From Brachionus manjavacas (taxonomy: Eukaryota; Rotifera; Eurotatoria; Ploima; Brachionidae), in the NCBI GenBank assembly GCA_019054805.1, contig JAHQIY010000017.1, positions 496,001 to 560,000 of the forward strand: a stretch of 64,000 bases of DNA, in the 5' to 3' direction. Numbering within the stretch: position 1 is the first letter of the stretch; each line of letters starts with the position of its first letter. Position numbers and translations under genes: made by a program. The notes under the pieces were generated by a model. The model saw only the letters and a program-made list of their open reading frames with translations. It ran no database searches and was not told the DNA's origin. Shown here in pieces: positions 11,721 through 23,400 of this stretch.

Positions 11721-12502
11721 AAAAAAATTTTCAAACACATTATATATATTTTCAATTTTTGATTTCTTTATAATTTATAATTTATGATTCTATGATTTTC
11801 AATTTATTTTGTAATTCTCAAAAACCTAACTTTTTAGATTGAAATTATACAATTTTTACTTTTTAACTACAGGCAGGGAGAGAAACTGTCAATTTAATTT
11901 TTGTCAATTAAAATAAAATAATTTTAAATTCAAGCCATTAATAAGGATTTTGTCTTTAAAAAAATGTTTACAATTTTAGAATTTTAAAATAATAATTAAT
12001 TTTTTAATAATTATCAATTTTATCTGTTATGAGACCACATTAGTTTTGTTTTGAGACTACATGGATAAATTCTTCGGTTAATGGTTGTTTTGATGGTCCA
12101 TCGTGTTTTAAAAATTACAAAATCAAGCACATCATAGGAATTGCATATCAAGAAAGTTAATTTACAGAATTTCCAAAAGAAGCCTCGACAATAGGACTTT
12201 GTCGAGTTGCGAGCGTTGGCAGAGTAATATGTCGAAAGAGTTGCAAAAATACAAAAAACTAAAACCTTTCCATATTCAAAAACTTTTTTATATTTTCTTT
12301 CATCATTGACAAATATCTTTTTAAATTGAAAAAAATTTTTTGACAAAAAATAAAAATAATTGACAAAACATTTATTTAAATGACGTTTATTTTTTCAAAT
12401 TTACTCTAGTATAACTGACGAATTATCTAGTTTTAATTGACAAATATTTCTTTTTAAATTGACATTTACATATATATTATCAATTTAAATCGTAAATTAT
12501 CC
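11721..12502. other. AT-rich spacer, no gene supported
   Basis: A minus-strand frame of 108 codons (12020-12346) has no recognisable domain and biased composition, so I do not call it a gene. Several AATTGACA words occur at ~12350-12470. Confidence 0.35.
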
Positions 12503-13094
12503 GTAATTATTGTAAAATTGAGTGAAGAAAAAATTCCAAAATTTCTCGAAAAAAAAAATTTTCATGAAAAAAATTTTTTTTCTCGAATTTTTGAAAAAAT
12601 AAAAAAAAATAAAATTAGATTGAATTTTTGTACGAAGATTGACGTAAATTTCAGTAAATTTTTGTAAAAAAAAAGGAGAAAAATGGTAAAAAATAAACAA
12701 TAAAGGAAAATTGGATTTTTTATTTATTATTTTTATTATTATATCTTATCAGTATTTAAATTTACCTGGTTAATATAATTTAAATTTAAATAGTATCGAC
12801 ATTAAATTGAGCTATGTTTTGTTTCGTTGTCTTGATGAAGTTTGAAATTACAACCATACATTTTTGCACCGAATGGAAATAAAAAATCCATTTTTCCTTT
12901 TTCGTTGACTTTTTCCATTTTTCTCCTTTTTCTACAAAAATTTACTGAAATTTACGTCAATCTTCGTCAAAAAATTCAATCAAATTTTATTTTTTTTACT
13001 TTTTCAAAAATTCGAAAAAAAAAATTTTTTTCATGAAAATTTTTTTTCGAGATATTTTTGATTTTTTTTTTCACTGAATTTTACGATAAATACC
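12503..13094. mobile_element. Foldback (long inverted repeat) element, ~590 bp
   Basis: The left arm (12503-12726) and right arm (12877-13094) are reverse complements over about 220 bp with scattered mismatches, separated by ~150 bp. Shared landmarks include ATTTACTGAAATTTACGTCA and TTTTTCATGAAAA. The arms are so alike that the spurious ORFs on opposite strands encode the same peptide words. No transposase is present, which fits a non-autonomous MITE or foldback element. A perfect 11-bp hairpin (13105-13132, TTACCATATTT) sits just outside the right arm. Confidence 0.8.
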
Positions 13095-14556
13095 TTTTTT
13101 AAGATTACCATATTTTACATTAAATATGGTAAAATTTCGTGAATTTGCCATAATTAACGTAAAATATGAAGAATTCAAGGTATCGTAGCAGCACTGTATA
13201 AAATAATAACAAATGTTGTTAAATAAAAGTTTAAAATTTGGTCAGCTAATCGAGTGAAGACTGTATAAGCAAATAATATATTACTATTTGTAATACAACA
13301 ACAAAATGCGAAATTCTCTCTTTTTTGTTTGATGATTCAAAAAAAACTGTATTAAAATAAAGAAACTAATAAAACTCAATTAATGTTAAAAGCTGTTCAA
13401 GAAAAACTTCATAAATCAGTAAAACATATATTGATCAGTTTATCTCAGACTTTTCGATTGATGAGAAGAATACTGCTGAGTACAAATCAAATCTCATTTA
13501 GTCTATTAGCATTCTGGTTAATTTTAAAACTGATTCTTTATTTCTTTTCTCCCTTTTTTTAAAGTATAAAATGTTATCTTAAGAAAAAAATAATTTATTT
13601 AAACATTTTAATTAAACTTTTATTTAACAACACGATTGGAAGATAAAAAGCAAAAACCCATCTATTTCAATTAAGTGAGATCAATTTAAAGTTATATTCG
13701 ATAAGGCGGATAAAAAAGGAAAAAAAGTTCAAGCTAAAAGTAGCTCACAGGTTCTTATGTAATTACACACAATAAACACTTAATTGATTATTACTCAATA
13801 AATATAGGTAGGAGTTGAAAAGCGCCAAACATATTGCTGCTTGCATAACGCTCAACATTCGAGCAGGGCTTGTGTAGAAGAGAAAAGATAGCTCTCGCTC
13901 GGCTAGAATTGAATCAATGAGGCCAGGCCTAATACAAGCATTTGGTTGTAATTTATTGCTAGCACTAGAACATGGATTGTTCGATCTGATCTGTAATGAC
14001 CACGCTCCAAGCCACTCTATTCATTTGAACTAGATAAATAGATACATAGATAAATTATTAAAATAGTTTAACACTGATCTTGATATTTGAATTGTAGGAA
14101 TATTATAATGCGGTGATCTGTGCATTTCGATTCGATAAGTAGTGTAAATTTATGTTGTACAAAGATAGGTAGAATCTGCAGTTTAGTTTAATTACAAGCC
14201 TGAATCCGTTCGATTGAATGGCATCAGTTATGTAAGCAAGTTAACCTATTCTTATTATTCTAAATATTTCGGTTCGTATCTTATGATTGGATGGATCTAT
14301 TTAGGTAACGCTTAAAATTTGTATAAAATTAAACATTAAGACCGAGTTTAGCACAATAGAATAATGCTAGTTTTTTCTTAGCCCAAATTTTTATTCTCTT
14401 TAAATAGCAGCCGGTCCAAAAATTTGTTTGTTTATCATTAAAAAGAGCCCCACTGACCAGACCTAGCAATAATGTAAAATATGTTGTTGTAGAATTTTTC
14501 GCCAAATACCAATGTGTTTAAACTTTTTTGTCTAATTTTTTATTTTCACTTTTTAG
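13095..14556. other. Intergenic region with moderately complex sequence
   Basis: From ~13800 to 14300 the sequence is of clearly higher complexity than its neighbours but shows no long frame on either strand. It could be promoter or untranslated-exon DNA. Confidence 0.3.
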
Positions 14557-14704
14557 ACAAAAGTAAAGAATCTAAACGATTTGAGCAGCAACGAAAAAAA
14601 GCTATTTTTTTTGGAATCATTTGGGAAGCATGGACTATTCGTCAAATGATTTGGTGCATACCATCACTACGGATTATTGTCAACTGGAGATCGGCTTGAC
14701 TCGG
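14557..14704 (+). other. Orphan exon-like segment
   Basis: A 148-bp GC-richer block preceded by a polypyrimidine tract plus AG and followed by GTATGT, exactly like an exon. One frame reads KVKNLNDLSSNEKKLFF before a stop, and another is open across the block. I cannot link it to neighbouring exons, so it may be an untranslated exon or a chance signal. Confidence 0.2.
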
Positions 14705-15004
14705 GTATGTGTTTTTTTATCTATAATTTTTTTATCCTCATTTATTGAACAAAAATCTTGAGCAAATTTTAAATAAATCTCTCTTAATTATAGTCAGTCT
14801 AAAAAAATTATCATTTTTATTTAAAAAAATTTATTAAATATACAGCAGTCGGAAATGAAAAAATGTAAAAAAAAATTTTTTTAATTTTTTTAATTTTGAA
14901 TATCTAGCCTGGTAACTCCAGTTAAAAAAGTAAATAAGGACTAACAGATAATGTTGTAGTTCTCTTAACAACTGCAATACGGACTCTAGCCAACTTAGTG
15001 CAAT

Positions 15005-15130
15005 ATTAATATTTTTTTATTTTTTTTTATTAATTAAATAGTATTTTTTTTTATTAATATGGGTTTCCCCAAGGTTTTTCCGAGTAGCTTTAGCCTTCGT
15101 CTAAACCCTCTTGTCACGATACAATGTAAA
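15005..15130 (-). mobile_element. LINE-type 3' end fragment
   Basis: Read on the minus strand, a GC-richer 70-bp stretch (…CTTGGGGAAACCCATATT) passes into an ATTAATA/TTAT-rich tail. This is the structure of a 5'-truncated non-LTR retrotransposon 3' UTR. No coding part remains. Confidence 0.4.
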
Positions 15131-15325
15131 AAAAATAGCGATATTTTGTAGAAAATTATTATTTAAAAAATAATTAAAAACAAATAAAAAAAAAAAAAAT
15201 ATTAAAATTTTCTAAATATTTAGCTTGGAAACAAGTCCAGTTACAAATTAATTGCAAAATTAGTACGTATCATAACAGTAAATTTGTTCTAGTCTTACAA
15301 GACAAGTTTTAGCTCATTTTAAGGC

Positions 15326-15799
15326 ATCTTGAAGTTGATGATCAATTAAAAATATCATTTCAATTCAAAAAGTTTATCTTTAGATTTTAAAATAAATCTT
15401 TGATTTAATTTAAATAATTTTAATGTAGCATGCTTTACATGCAATGTAGATTTGGAAAATAAAAAAAATTAAAAAACATATTCTCAATCCATTGATAATC
15501 GAATAATGAAATTAACTGAATGTATTAACTGATTTTTTGTAAAGTATATTTGAGACTTTTTATTTCAAAAGTATTTCTGTTTAGCATTCACAATTAAATT
15601 TAAAAAAGAAATTCAAATAAAAAATTCAAAATAAGTATTAAAATTTTAATAAAATTTTTTTATTATTTTTCAATTTTTTTCAATTTTCTAAATCTACATT
15701 GCATGTAAAGCATGTTACTTTAAAATGATTTAAATTAAATCAAAGATTTAATTTAATTTCTAAAGATAAACTTTTTGAATTGATCATCAACTTCAAGAT
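15326..15799. mobile_element. Foldback element, ~470 bp
   Basis: The left arm (15326-15460) and right arm (15683-15799) are reverse complements. Shared words include ATCTTGAAGTTGATGATCAA and CATGCTTTACATGCAATGTA. The spacer of ~220 bp is AT-rich without an ORF. There is no transposase, so it is non-autonomous. Confidence 0.8.
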
Positions 15800-16876
15800 A
15801 CCCATTTAAAGTTCAGACTTTTATTCAAAAAATGTACAGCTCTTTAGTTTTAATGCTGGGCTTTGACCTTAGAAATGCTCCTAAAGTTGCCAAAATATTT
15901 TTATTACCATTTTTAAAGATCGAAGACAAATTTTAATATGCGATTGCCTAAACCTTTGTCTAAAGAGCTTTAAAATTAGCTATATTTGAATTCTAGCACT
16001 AGGAACAATTTACTTTTATGGAACATACTCCTTTAACTTTTATGAAAGATATTTCCGAGAAGATTCAGATGGATTTTTTACCATAAATCATTACATCTTA
16101 AATTAGCACTTGATATTATAAAGTAAAATTTATTACTACCCCTAACTGAGTTTTCACTTAAAAAGAAAAACATAAGCAAAATTATTTTACCTTAAAAAAA
16201 AATTATTTTCATTAAGTAGATTGTTTAATTTTTAAAATTATTTTTTTCACAAAAAAAAGTTTACAATATTTAATTTTGGACTGAAAAACACTGAATTTAT
16301 TAGTTTTTTTTTATTTATTAGTTCAAATTTTTGGAATCACTTCTAAAATTACTGAACTTTTCGAAAAAAAATTGTGAAATTTTAGCCTTTTATTAATTGC
16401 CTTTCAGTAGAATACAATATAATCCATAAAACAGAAATTTAAGTTTAAAATAAATCAAGATAAAAAAAAATTTAAATTCTTTGGCATCTAAAAATTAAAT
16501 TAAGATTTAAGAATATGATAAAATTGGAAAGAAAAATGTTGTAATTAATAAATTCATTCCGAAATTGAAGGATTTTATTTAAAAAAAATTTTTTTTCAAA
16601 ATTATCTAATAAATCATTAGATTAGCCAAGAAATTTTTTTTGGTTATCTTTTGCATCTAAATAATCAAAAATAAAAAATTTGTAACTGTTCAATTATTGA
16701 AGAAAATGACAATTTTGAAAAGAAACTGTAATTTTTTCTTCTAAATTTAAAATATAAAAAAATAAAGATTACTAAAGACAAGTATTAATATATTATAAAA
16801 ATCTTTTTTTTAAATTTAATTAAAATTAATTACAAATTTATTAAGTATAAATAAATAAATAAATAAAATGAAGTGA
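15800..16876. other. Intergenic AT-rich DNA
   Basis: Moderately complex up to ~16100, then strongly AT-rich. No coding frame or RNA gene is visible. Confidence 0.4.
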
Positions 16877-17289
16877 TCATATACGAATCATGCTCGAATT
16901 GAGCTTGAACGTATTCAATTTTTCGTATATTTCCACTTCGTATTGATTAGAGCTCATTAGTTTAAAAATGCGCACTAGCTCTTCACTCTGAGCATCTGTT
17001 CCGTAGGTATTCCGCCAAGCATTTAGCAAGTTCCATGCTTGCAGCCGAAGTATGTATTGTCGCATTTTTTTATTCAGCTCTTTTCTCGATAAACGAAACT
17101 GTCCTGGCTCTGGCTTGAATTCAATTTGCTCAATTTTGTTCCAATTTTTCATCACCGAGTCACTTATTTCTTTGCACACATACTGCACTCTATCCATAGG
17201 CATTTTTAGCCGTCTCATTAACTTAAGAAGTGTTTCCAATGAGTCGACATTGTCTTTTATAATCAGAAACATGTTTGTCAAAATCATGT
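16877..17289 (-). CDS. Terminal exon of an unrecognised gene (partial)
   Basis: An open frame of ~137 codons on the minus strand ends with TGA at 16877. It is preceded by a clear 3' splice site (T-run then TAG) at 17290-17291, so this looks like the last coding exon. The peptide is helical and charged, with an LRRLKMPMDRVQYVCKEI segment and a C-terminal helix. I do not recognise the family. A minus-strand AATAAA signal lies ~40 bp beyond the stop. Upstream exons, expected above 17.3 kb, could not be identified in the AT-rich DNA there. Alternatively the methionine inside the exon is the start of a small intronless gene. Confidence 0.5.
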
Positions 17290-18284
17290 CTAAAAAAAAT
17301 AATTAGTACTTGAATTTTTGATAATAAAAGGATAGTGAGTTAAATATTTTTAAATATTTAGACTTTTATCTGAAAATTTAAAAATTATAAAAAGTGCGCA
17401 GACTTTAAAATGAATGAAGAATAAATAAATAGAAAAGTTTTGACTAAATTTAATTTTTTTTCTAAAACTCAAAATTGCGTGAAGAAGCCAAAAATTTTTC
17501 AATAATTAATTTTTTGAAAAATTATTAGCACCATCAAGTGATTCTTCAATTCTCTACTTAATGAGAGATTAAATAGGACACATTATAGCTAGTTCGTTCA
17601 TTTATTTATAATTAAAGTTAAGATAAATAAATGAATAAATTTTTCAAAATTAACTCTCAATATTTAAAAAACAACACCGTTTTTATAACATAGGATAACT
17701 TTGCTATCGAGATATTTAATTAAACTTAGGGTAGTTACATCCAAGGAATGACAAGCTGAAAAAAGCTCCATGCAAAATTCTGAAAATTTTTCACAATATA
17801 TAAAAAAAATTTTTCTATAATAATTGTCAAAATTTTTTTAAATAATAAACTTTGATAAATTACTAAAAGAACTTGAACTATACATTTTACGATTGACTGT
17901 AAATTAATGTCAGTTAATTTAATGTCAAAACCTAAATAAGGATTTTATTGTTTAAAATTTAATAAGGAATTGGAAGTTATTGTTAATTCTTAAATTAAGA
18001 AATAATGTTAAAAAAATAATCGTTATTTGAATTGAGCAATATATATTTCTATTGAGCTTCTAAATCTAGCAACTTTTATTACCACTCTCTTTAGGAACAA
18101 AATATCTCCAAAGAGTTTGTTTTTACATTAGATTCTTTTTATTTCTATGACAATAAAATAATGGACACGTTTATTTTCACGTAAATTATCTGATAATAAT
18201 TAAAAAGAAATTCACGTAAGATATGTGTAAGTGTTATAAAAAACATGGATAGACAATGAGATCAAACTTTTGAAAAATTATTTT
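17290..18284. other. AT-rich DNA upstream of the terminal exon
   Basis: If the 16877-17289 exon belongs to a spliced gene, this should be intron. I see no convincing exon in it. Confidence 0.35.
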
Positions 18285-18530
18285 CCTTTTTGTACTTTTT
18301 GTACTTTTTCAGAATATTATTTTATTTGGCCCTGTTCCTTTTTGTACTTTTTGTGATTAATAGTAATTTTAATCATTTTATTAAAACTTAAACGGGATCC
18401 GGGGCGGAGTCCTGGTTTAGGGATTCGGGTTTTAAAAGGTTTTTTTATTACCATTAAGAACAAAAAGTAAAAAAAGGAACAGGGCCAAATAAAATAATAT
18501 TCTGAAAAAGTACAAAAAAGTACAAAAAGG
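18285..18530. mobile_element. MITE-like element with ~70-bp terminal inverted repeats
   Basis: The TIRs at 18285-18354 and 18460-18530 are nearly identical reverse complements (starting CCTTTTTGTACTTTTTGTAC). They enclose a 105-bp core with a strikingly GC-rich centre (GGGATCCGGGGCGGAGTCC). Total length is 246 bp with no ORF of its own. The close match between arms suggests recent mobilisation. Confidence 0.85.
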
Positions 18531-18642
18531 ATTTTTTCTTTTAAATATTTCATTGTCTATACCTCATAAATAAGAATCAAAAATAAAAATTCAAAAAAGA
18601 GATTAATAATTAATTGACGAAAAAATATTAGAAAAAGATTAA

Positions 18643-19030
18643 TCAATTAGAACAGTTATTACATTTCCAATTTTTTTTCAATGGAACATAAGTTCTTATA
18701 AGACATTTCAAATGATAATGTAAATTACATTCACCGCAAGAAATTGAATTTGAATTACATGACAAGTTACAAGCTTTACAAAAATTAAGATTCTTTAAAA
18801 ATAGGTCTAGAGTACTCTCTAACATGGTGAAACCATTTCAAGTATTACGGTAATGAATGCATTCATAGTGCATATATTTATAATCAATAGTACCTCTTCT
18901 TAAAGCACTACTAACGGTCGTTCATAAGATGTGAGATTTTTTGGTAAATTCATGATACACTTGCTCAAAATCATCTAAGTTGTCAAATAATTGGCCATGG
19001 TACAGTATTTTTTTTGCATAAAATATGAAG
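18643..19030 (-). pseudogene. PHD-finger ORF with decayed upstream DNA-binding-like segment
   Basis: The minus-strand frame 18825-18643 encodes a complete C4HC3 zinc finger: CKAC, CGEC, a histidine in LHYHLKC, and W-K-C-N-N-C. This is the PHD pattern. Upstream on the same strand (18830-19030) lie fragments such as DDFEQVYHEF and LRRGTIDYKYMHYECIHYR in a frame broken by stops. They are reminiscent of FAR1/ZSWIM-type domains found with MULE-derived proteins. I interpret the whole as a decayed transposon-derived or duplicated gene. It might instead be exons of a spliced gene. Confidence 0.4.
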
Positions 19031-19495
19031 TATATTAAAGTTTCTAATTAAAGCTTATTTGATTAAATGATACTTTGGGTTTCATAAAATTTTTTTTAAT
19101 GAACTCCAATTCTTTGATGGAAAAGTGTTATAATTTTTAAAGCATTATTTTTTAACTATTTGGCATTTGCGTGAAAATAAATAAAACTAACTACAGGTAA
19201 ACGAAAATGTTTATTTATTTTCAGATAAATTTCCTGAAAATAATAATATAACACTAAAATGATATAAAATTAATATGTAATTTTGATTTCTTTGCTACGG
19301 TTTTTAAAGGCTATGTTTAAAATCTACCCCCATCAAGACATTTCTAGAGATGTTAAAAAAATTTCAAATAAAAAGCATAAATAAAGAAGAGTGTATAGTA
19401 AAATTCTGATAATTAAAAATAAATTTATCAACAAAAAAATTGAGCTTTTATTAAAATTTTGGTGATTTACACCCAGTGCTATTTTTTTCACATTA

Positions 19496-19844
19496 CAGTC
19501 GACTCTCTTTAATCCGTAAACGAACAAAAATCTTAAAATTTTCGGATTAACGAATGTAAATTTTGATACAAAATTTTATCATTTTTTCATTTATAGAAAT
19601 GTAGTTTAATAAACATTTAATTTTAAAGGAAACGGAATAATTTTTAAATTAATTTTTTTTAAAAAAAGAAGAAATAAATGTCTGGTTTAAACTTGACAAC
19701 CTCAAATCAGACATCCGCTCTTTTATTTTCGATAACAATTCTAAGTCACACTCGTTAAAATCTTTAGAAGTTTCGAAAAAAATTTGAACTTGATCTTTTG
19801 CCTGCTTTGCTTGTTTATAACTTCGGATTTAACCGAGTCGACTG
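19496..19844. mobile_element. Tigger/pogo-like element with TA target-site duplication
   Basis: It begins CAGTCGACTC and ends GAGTCGACTG (perfect 10-bp TIRs, with similarity continuing into TTTAATCCG / GGTTAAATCCG). It is flanked by TA on both sides, the pogo/Tigger target duplication. It is 349 bp long. The internal minus-strand sequence shows only degraded coding-like text, so it is an internally deleted, non-autonomous copy. Confidence 0.85.
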
Positions 19845-19900
19845 TATTGGTAATTCAAAGGGTTTAGACCTAAACGTAAAAAATGAAAAAATTAACTACT

Positions 19901-20220
19901 CAATTATTTGGCATTGTGAATTTTGGAAAAAAGAACAAAAACAAAAATTTTAAATTGAAATTGTTCAGCAAACTGTATAAGCTGATACAAACTTTGTACC
20001 ACTCAAATTAAGTCTCTGAAATTATTCAGCAAGTACAAAATATCTGAAAATCACTAATATTAAAATGCAGAGTAATTTTAGGGACTAAATTTGGGTTGTA
20101 CAAAGTCTGTATCAGCTAATACATTTTGCAGAACAATTCTTAGACTCATAGTAAAAAAGTTATTTCATTTTAAAATTTTTGTTTTTGTTCTTTGTTCCAA
20201 AATTCACAATGGCCAATTTT
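19901..20220. mobile_element. Foldback element, ~320 bp
   Basis: The left arm (19901-20016) and right arm (20081-20220) are reverse complements with indels. They share GGCATTGTGAATTTTGGAA at the outside and AGCTGATACAAACTTTGTAC nearer the centre. The spacer is only ~64 bp. It lies between the Tigger-like element and the 3' end of the LRR gene. Confidence 0.8.
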
Positions 20221-20439
20221 CAACAACAAAAAAAATCAATAAAAAGTTAAAATTCTTAAATTTGGCTAAATGAATTTGATGATTAGAAATAATTAAGATG
20301 AAATAGTTTTATGTTCTTTTTTTCTTTTTTTTATTTTGTAAGCATTTAATTCTAAATGCTAAACATTTTTTTTGTCCACATGATTATTTCATCTTACCTT
20401 AAATTAGCCTTTTTTTTTTCCATTTCTTTCTAATGACAA

Positions 20440-23400
20440 TCATTTTCGCAGTGCAGAAGAGACACAAGAAAAGAATTTATACTTTAACAAAAATCTAAAT
20501 TTCTTACCCTCTCTATTTTTGTATTTGAGCATGTAGCTTTGGAGGGGCTTAAGGTCTTGATTGCTGTTGAGCAGCGGCAGCTGCACTTGACTCTGACTTT
20601 GCTGAAACTTGTCGAAATGGTAGCTGGAGGTTTTGGGCCGAGCGTTCTTGTCCAACAGAGAAGTGACTTCGAGAGCCGGCCTGCTTTGGTTGTGCGCATT
20701 GTTAATTGTCTTGTTGCGAGTGAGTTTGGCCGGAGCGCTCAAACAAACGGACTGCTGCGGCGGATCCTTCAACGGGTTGTCATTGAGCTTGATTTCTTTC
20801 AAGCTTTTAAAGTAGGAGAAAAAATTGTGCGGTATGGACTCAATTAAATTGCCGTTCAGGTGAATTATTTCCAATTTGTCACTTAGGTAATTTTTGCTTC
20901 TGAGCGCCTGTTCTTTCTGGTCGACCAACTTGAGCTGTTCGTCCAGCGGGTCGACCACTTTGGCAGCCGAGTCTTTTTTCTTCTTTTTCTTGCGTTTCCT
21001 GCGCGCCTCCTCGTCGTCGTCCGCCTCGTCGCCATCCTCCTCTGCATCATCGTCGCCATCTTGGTCCACATTGGCGGGCTTTTTTCTCTCAACTTGCAAC
21101 TTCTTGAAACTGCGGCCATAATCATCCAGACTGAAGCTTTCCTTGAAAAACTCGTTGGGTATTCTCTTGAGCAAATTTTGGTTGAAGTAAATTTGGCGCA
21201 AGTTTTTGAGCTCGAGCACAAAGGCGGGAAAAAGGTCAAGGCCATTGGAGCTCAAGTCGAGCACTTGAAGCTTTTGCAGCACTTGGGCGTCCAGAGAGTG
21301 GTCTCTGAAGCAGTAGTGTTTGTCGGCGTGGTGAATGGCGGCGAGCTTGAGGCCGTTGGGCTGCGCGTAGTACAGCTCGGCCAAATTGGGCGCCAGCTTG
21401 TACACCGCATTGAGAAACGTGACAAAGCCGCCCTTCAAAAACGACACCTGGTTGTCGGACAAGCGGAGCGCGCGAAGACGCAGCAGTTGGAGTTTGGGCG
21501 CGCTCAACTTTTTGGCCTTTTGGTCGTCGATCAAATGGGCGAGCTCGTGCTCGAGCACACTCGACTCGACTTCATCGGTGTCTACTAGCACAATGGCGTT
21601 GGAGCTGAGGTCGCACTCGACCAAACTGGCACAATGGGCCACGGATGTGTAGAGCGAAAAGCTCGACTTGAATTTGTTCGCGCTGAGCTTGATAGTTTCC
21701 AGTTTGGCCAAGTTGAAGGTGAACTTTTTGGCGGCCGACTGAGCCGAGCTCACGGACGCGGCCCTGGAGCCGTTGTGCGCAAACAGAGGCAGCGTTTCCA
21801 AGTGATTTCGGCTCAGGTCCAGATGCCTGAGACTCTTGAGCTGCGTGCACAGCTCGTAGTTGAGACTGGTGAGTCGATTTCGGCTGAGATTGAGGTGCTC
21901 GAGGCTGGTGAGCTCGCGCACCTTGTCCGTGATCTCGCGTATTTTGTTGCCGGCCATGTCCAAGTGCTTGAGGAGACCGAGGCCGCGGCACAGCGCCGTG
22001 TTCACTTGGCTCACAAAGTTGCCGCTCATGTCCAAGTACTCCAGATTGGAGTTGAGCAGGCCGAAGTCGGTGGGCACCTCGGCCAGCCGGTTGTGCGACA
22101 CATCGAGCCATTTGAGGTTGCGCAAGTAGAAGACGTGGGGCAGCGTGAGCTGTTCGGCCGAGTCGATCTCCGGCTTGTCGTAGTTCATGTCGAACTTTTG
22201 CTTGACTTTGTGCAGCCTGTTGAGGCTTGTGTGCTGCGCAAAGTCGAGAGCGACGAGCACGTCGTCGTCCTGCTGCGCCTTCATCGCCAGCGGCCGTATC
22301 ATCAAATGCTTGAGCTTGTTGTTGCTCAGGTCGAGATGGTGCACGTTTTTGGGCAGCGTGTTGGGTATGAGATCGAATGCGTTGTGGGCCAAGCTCAGCC
22401 AGCCGAGGTTTTCGAACAGACATATTTTAAAGCTGAGAGAGTCGTTGTTGAGGTTGTTTGCGGACAAGTCGAGGTGCGTGAGGCTTTCCTTGAACTTGGC
22501 ATAGTGGCAAAATGTGTCGCTGAGCTCGCTGAGGCGGTTGTGGCGCAGCGACAAGCGGCGCAGGCACTTGAGCGCCGTGAGCTCGTTGGGCACGAACTCG
22601 ATCTGATTGTGGTCGAGTACGAGCTGCTCGAGCGCTCTCAAGTCCTTGATGTCCGACGGAACGTTCACCAAGTTGTTGTCGCTCAAGTTGAGCACCCTCA
22701 AATTGCTCAAGCAATTGAACGACCTCATGGCCACCTTGTTCGATATGTGGGAAAAGTTGGCCGACGAGGCTGTGGACAGAACGCTGTCGGCTCGCTGTGT
22801 GCGCCTCGCCGCCGCCCCACTATGCGCCACTTGGTCCAGCAGCTTGTTGTTCTTGGACATGTCCAGCTCGACCAAATTGAGCAAGTTGCACGGCATCAGT
22901 TGCCATGGCAACTGGCTCTGCTCGTCAATCAGATAATTGTTGTCCGACAAGTTAAGGTACTTGAGATTTTTGAACTGGGACAGAAGGAGGGAGGTGGCGC
23001 TGGTGAGCTGATTGCAGGACAAGTTGAGCCGCTCCACGCTGCTGAACACGCTGTCGCCGCCCATCGTGGTGGACTGCGCGTCCGCCCCAAACGCCTTTAG
23101 ACTGTTGGCGCTCAGGTTCAGCTCGCGCAAGCTTCTAAACTTGCTCAAGTAGAGCAGATCGATGGAATCGATTGAGTTGGCGGACAGGTCGATGAGGCTC
23201 AGGTTGGCGAACAAGTCGATTAGGTTGTAGGGCATTTGTTTGAACGAGTTGGCGCTCAGCATCAACAGCTGGACTTGCTTGAGGCTTTGGTTGAGGTTGA
23301 AGAGCTCTTGGCTGGAGAAGGCCTCGCTCTGGCTCAGCTCGAGCATGTCGGTGAGCTTGGACAGCGAGAAGTGTTTGAGGCTCGAGTTGTTGAGGTCAAG

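Noticed and set aside
12020..12346. 108-codon minus-strand ORF
   Set aside because: No domain, skewed composition and no splice or start context; not supported as a gene.
12497..13036. Two similar ORFs on opposite strands
   Set aside because: The similarity results from the inverted arms of the foldback element; the Phe/Lys-rich peptides are not real proteins.
18317..18553. 78-codon minus-strand ORF
   Set aside because: It spans the MITE and reads across both TIRs; coding is incidental.
21634..23100. 488-codon plus-strand ORF opposite the LRR gene
   Set aside because: It is the antisense shadow of the GC-rich, Leu-rich LRR frame, with compositionally odd His/Gln/Val-rich peptide and no domain.
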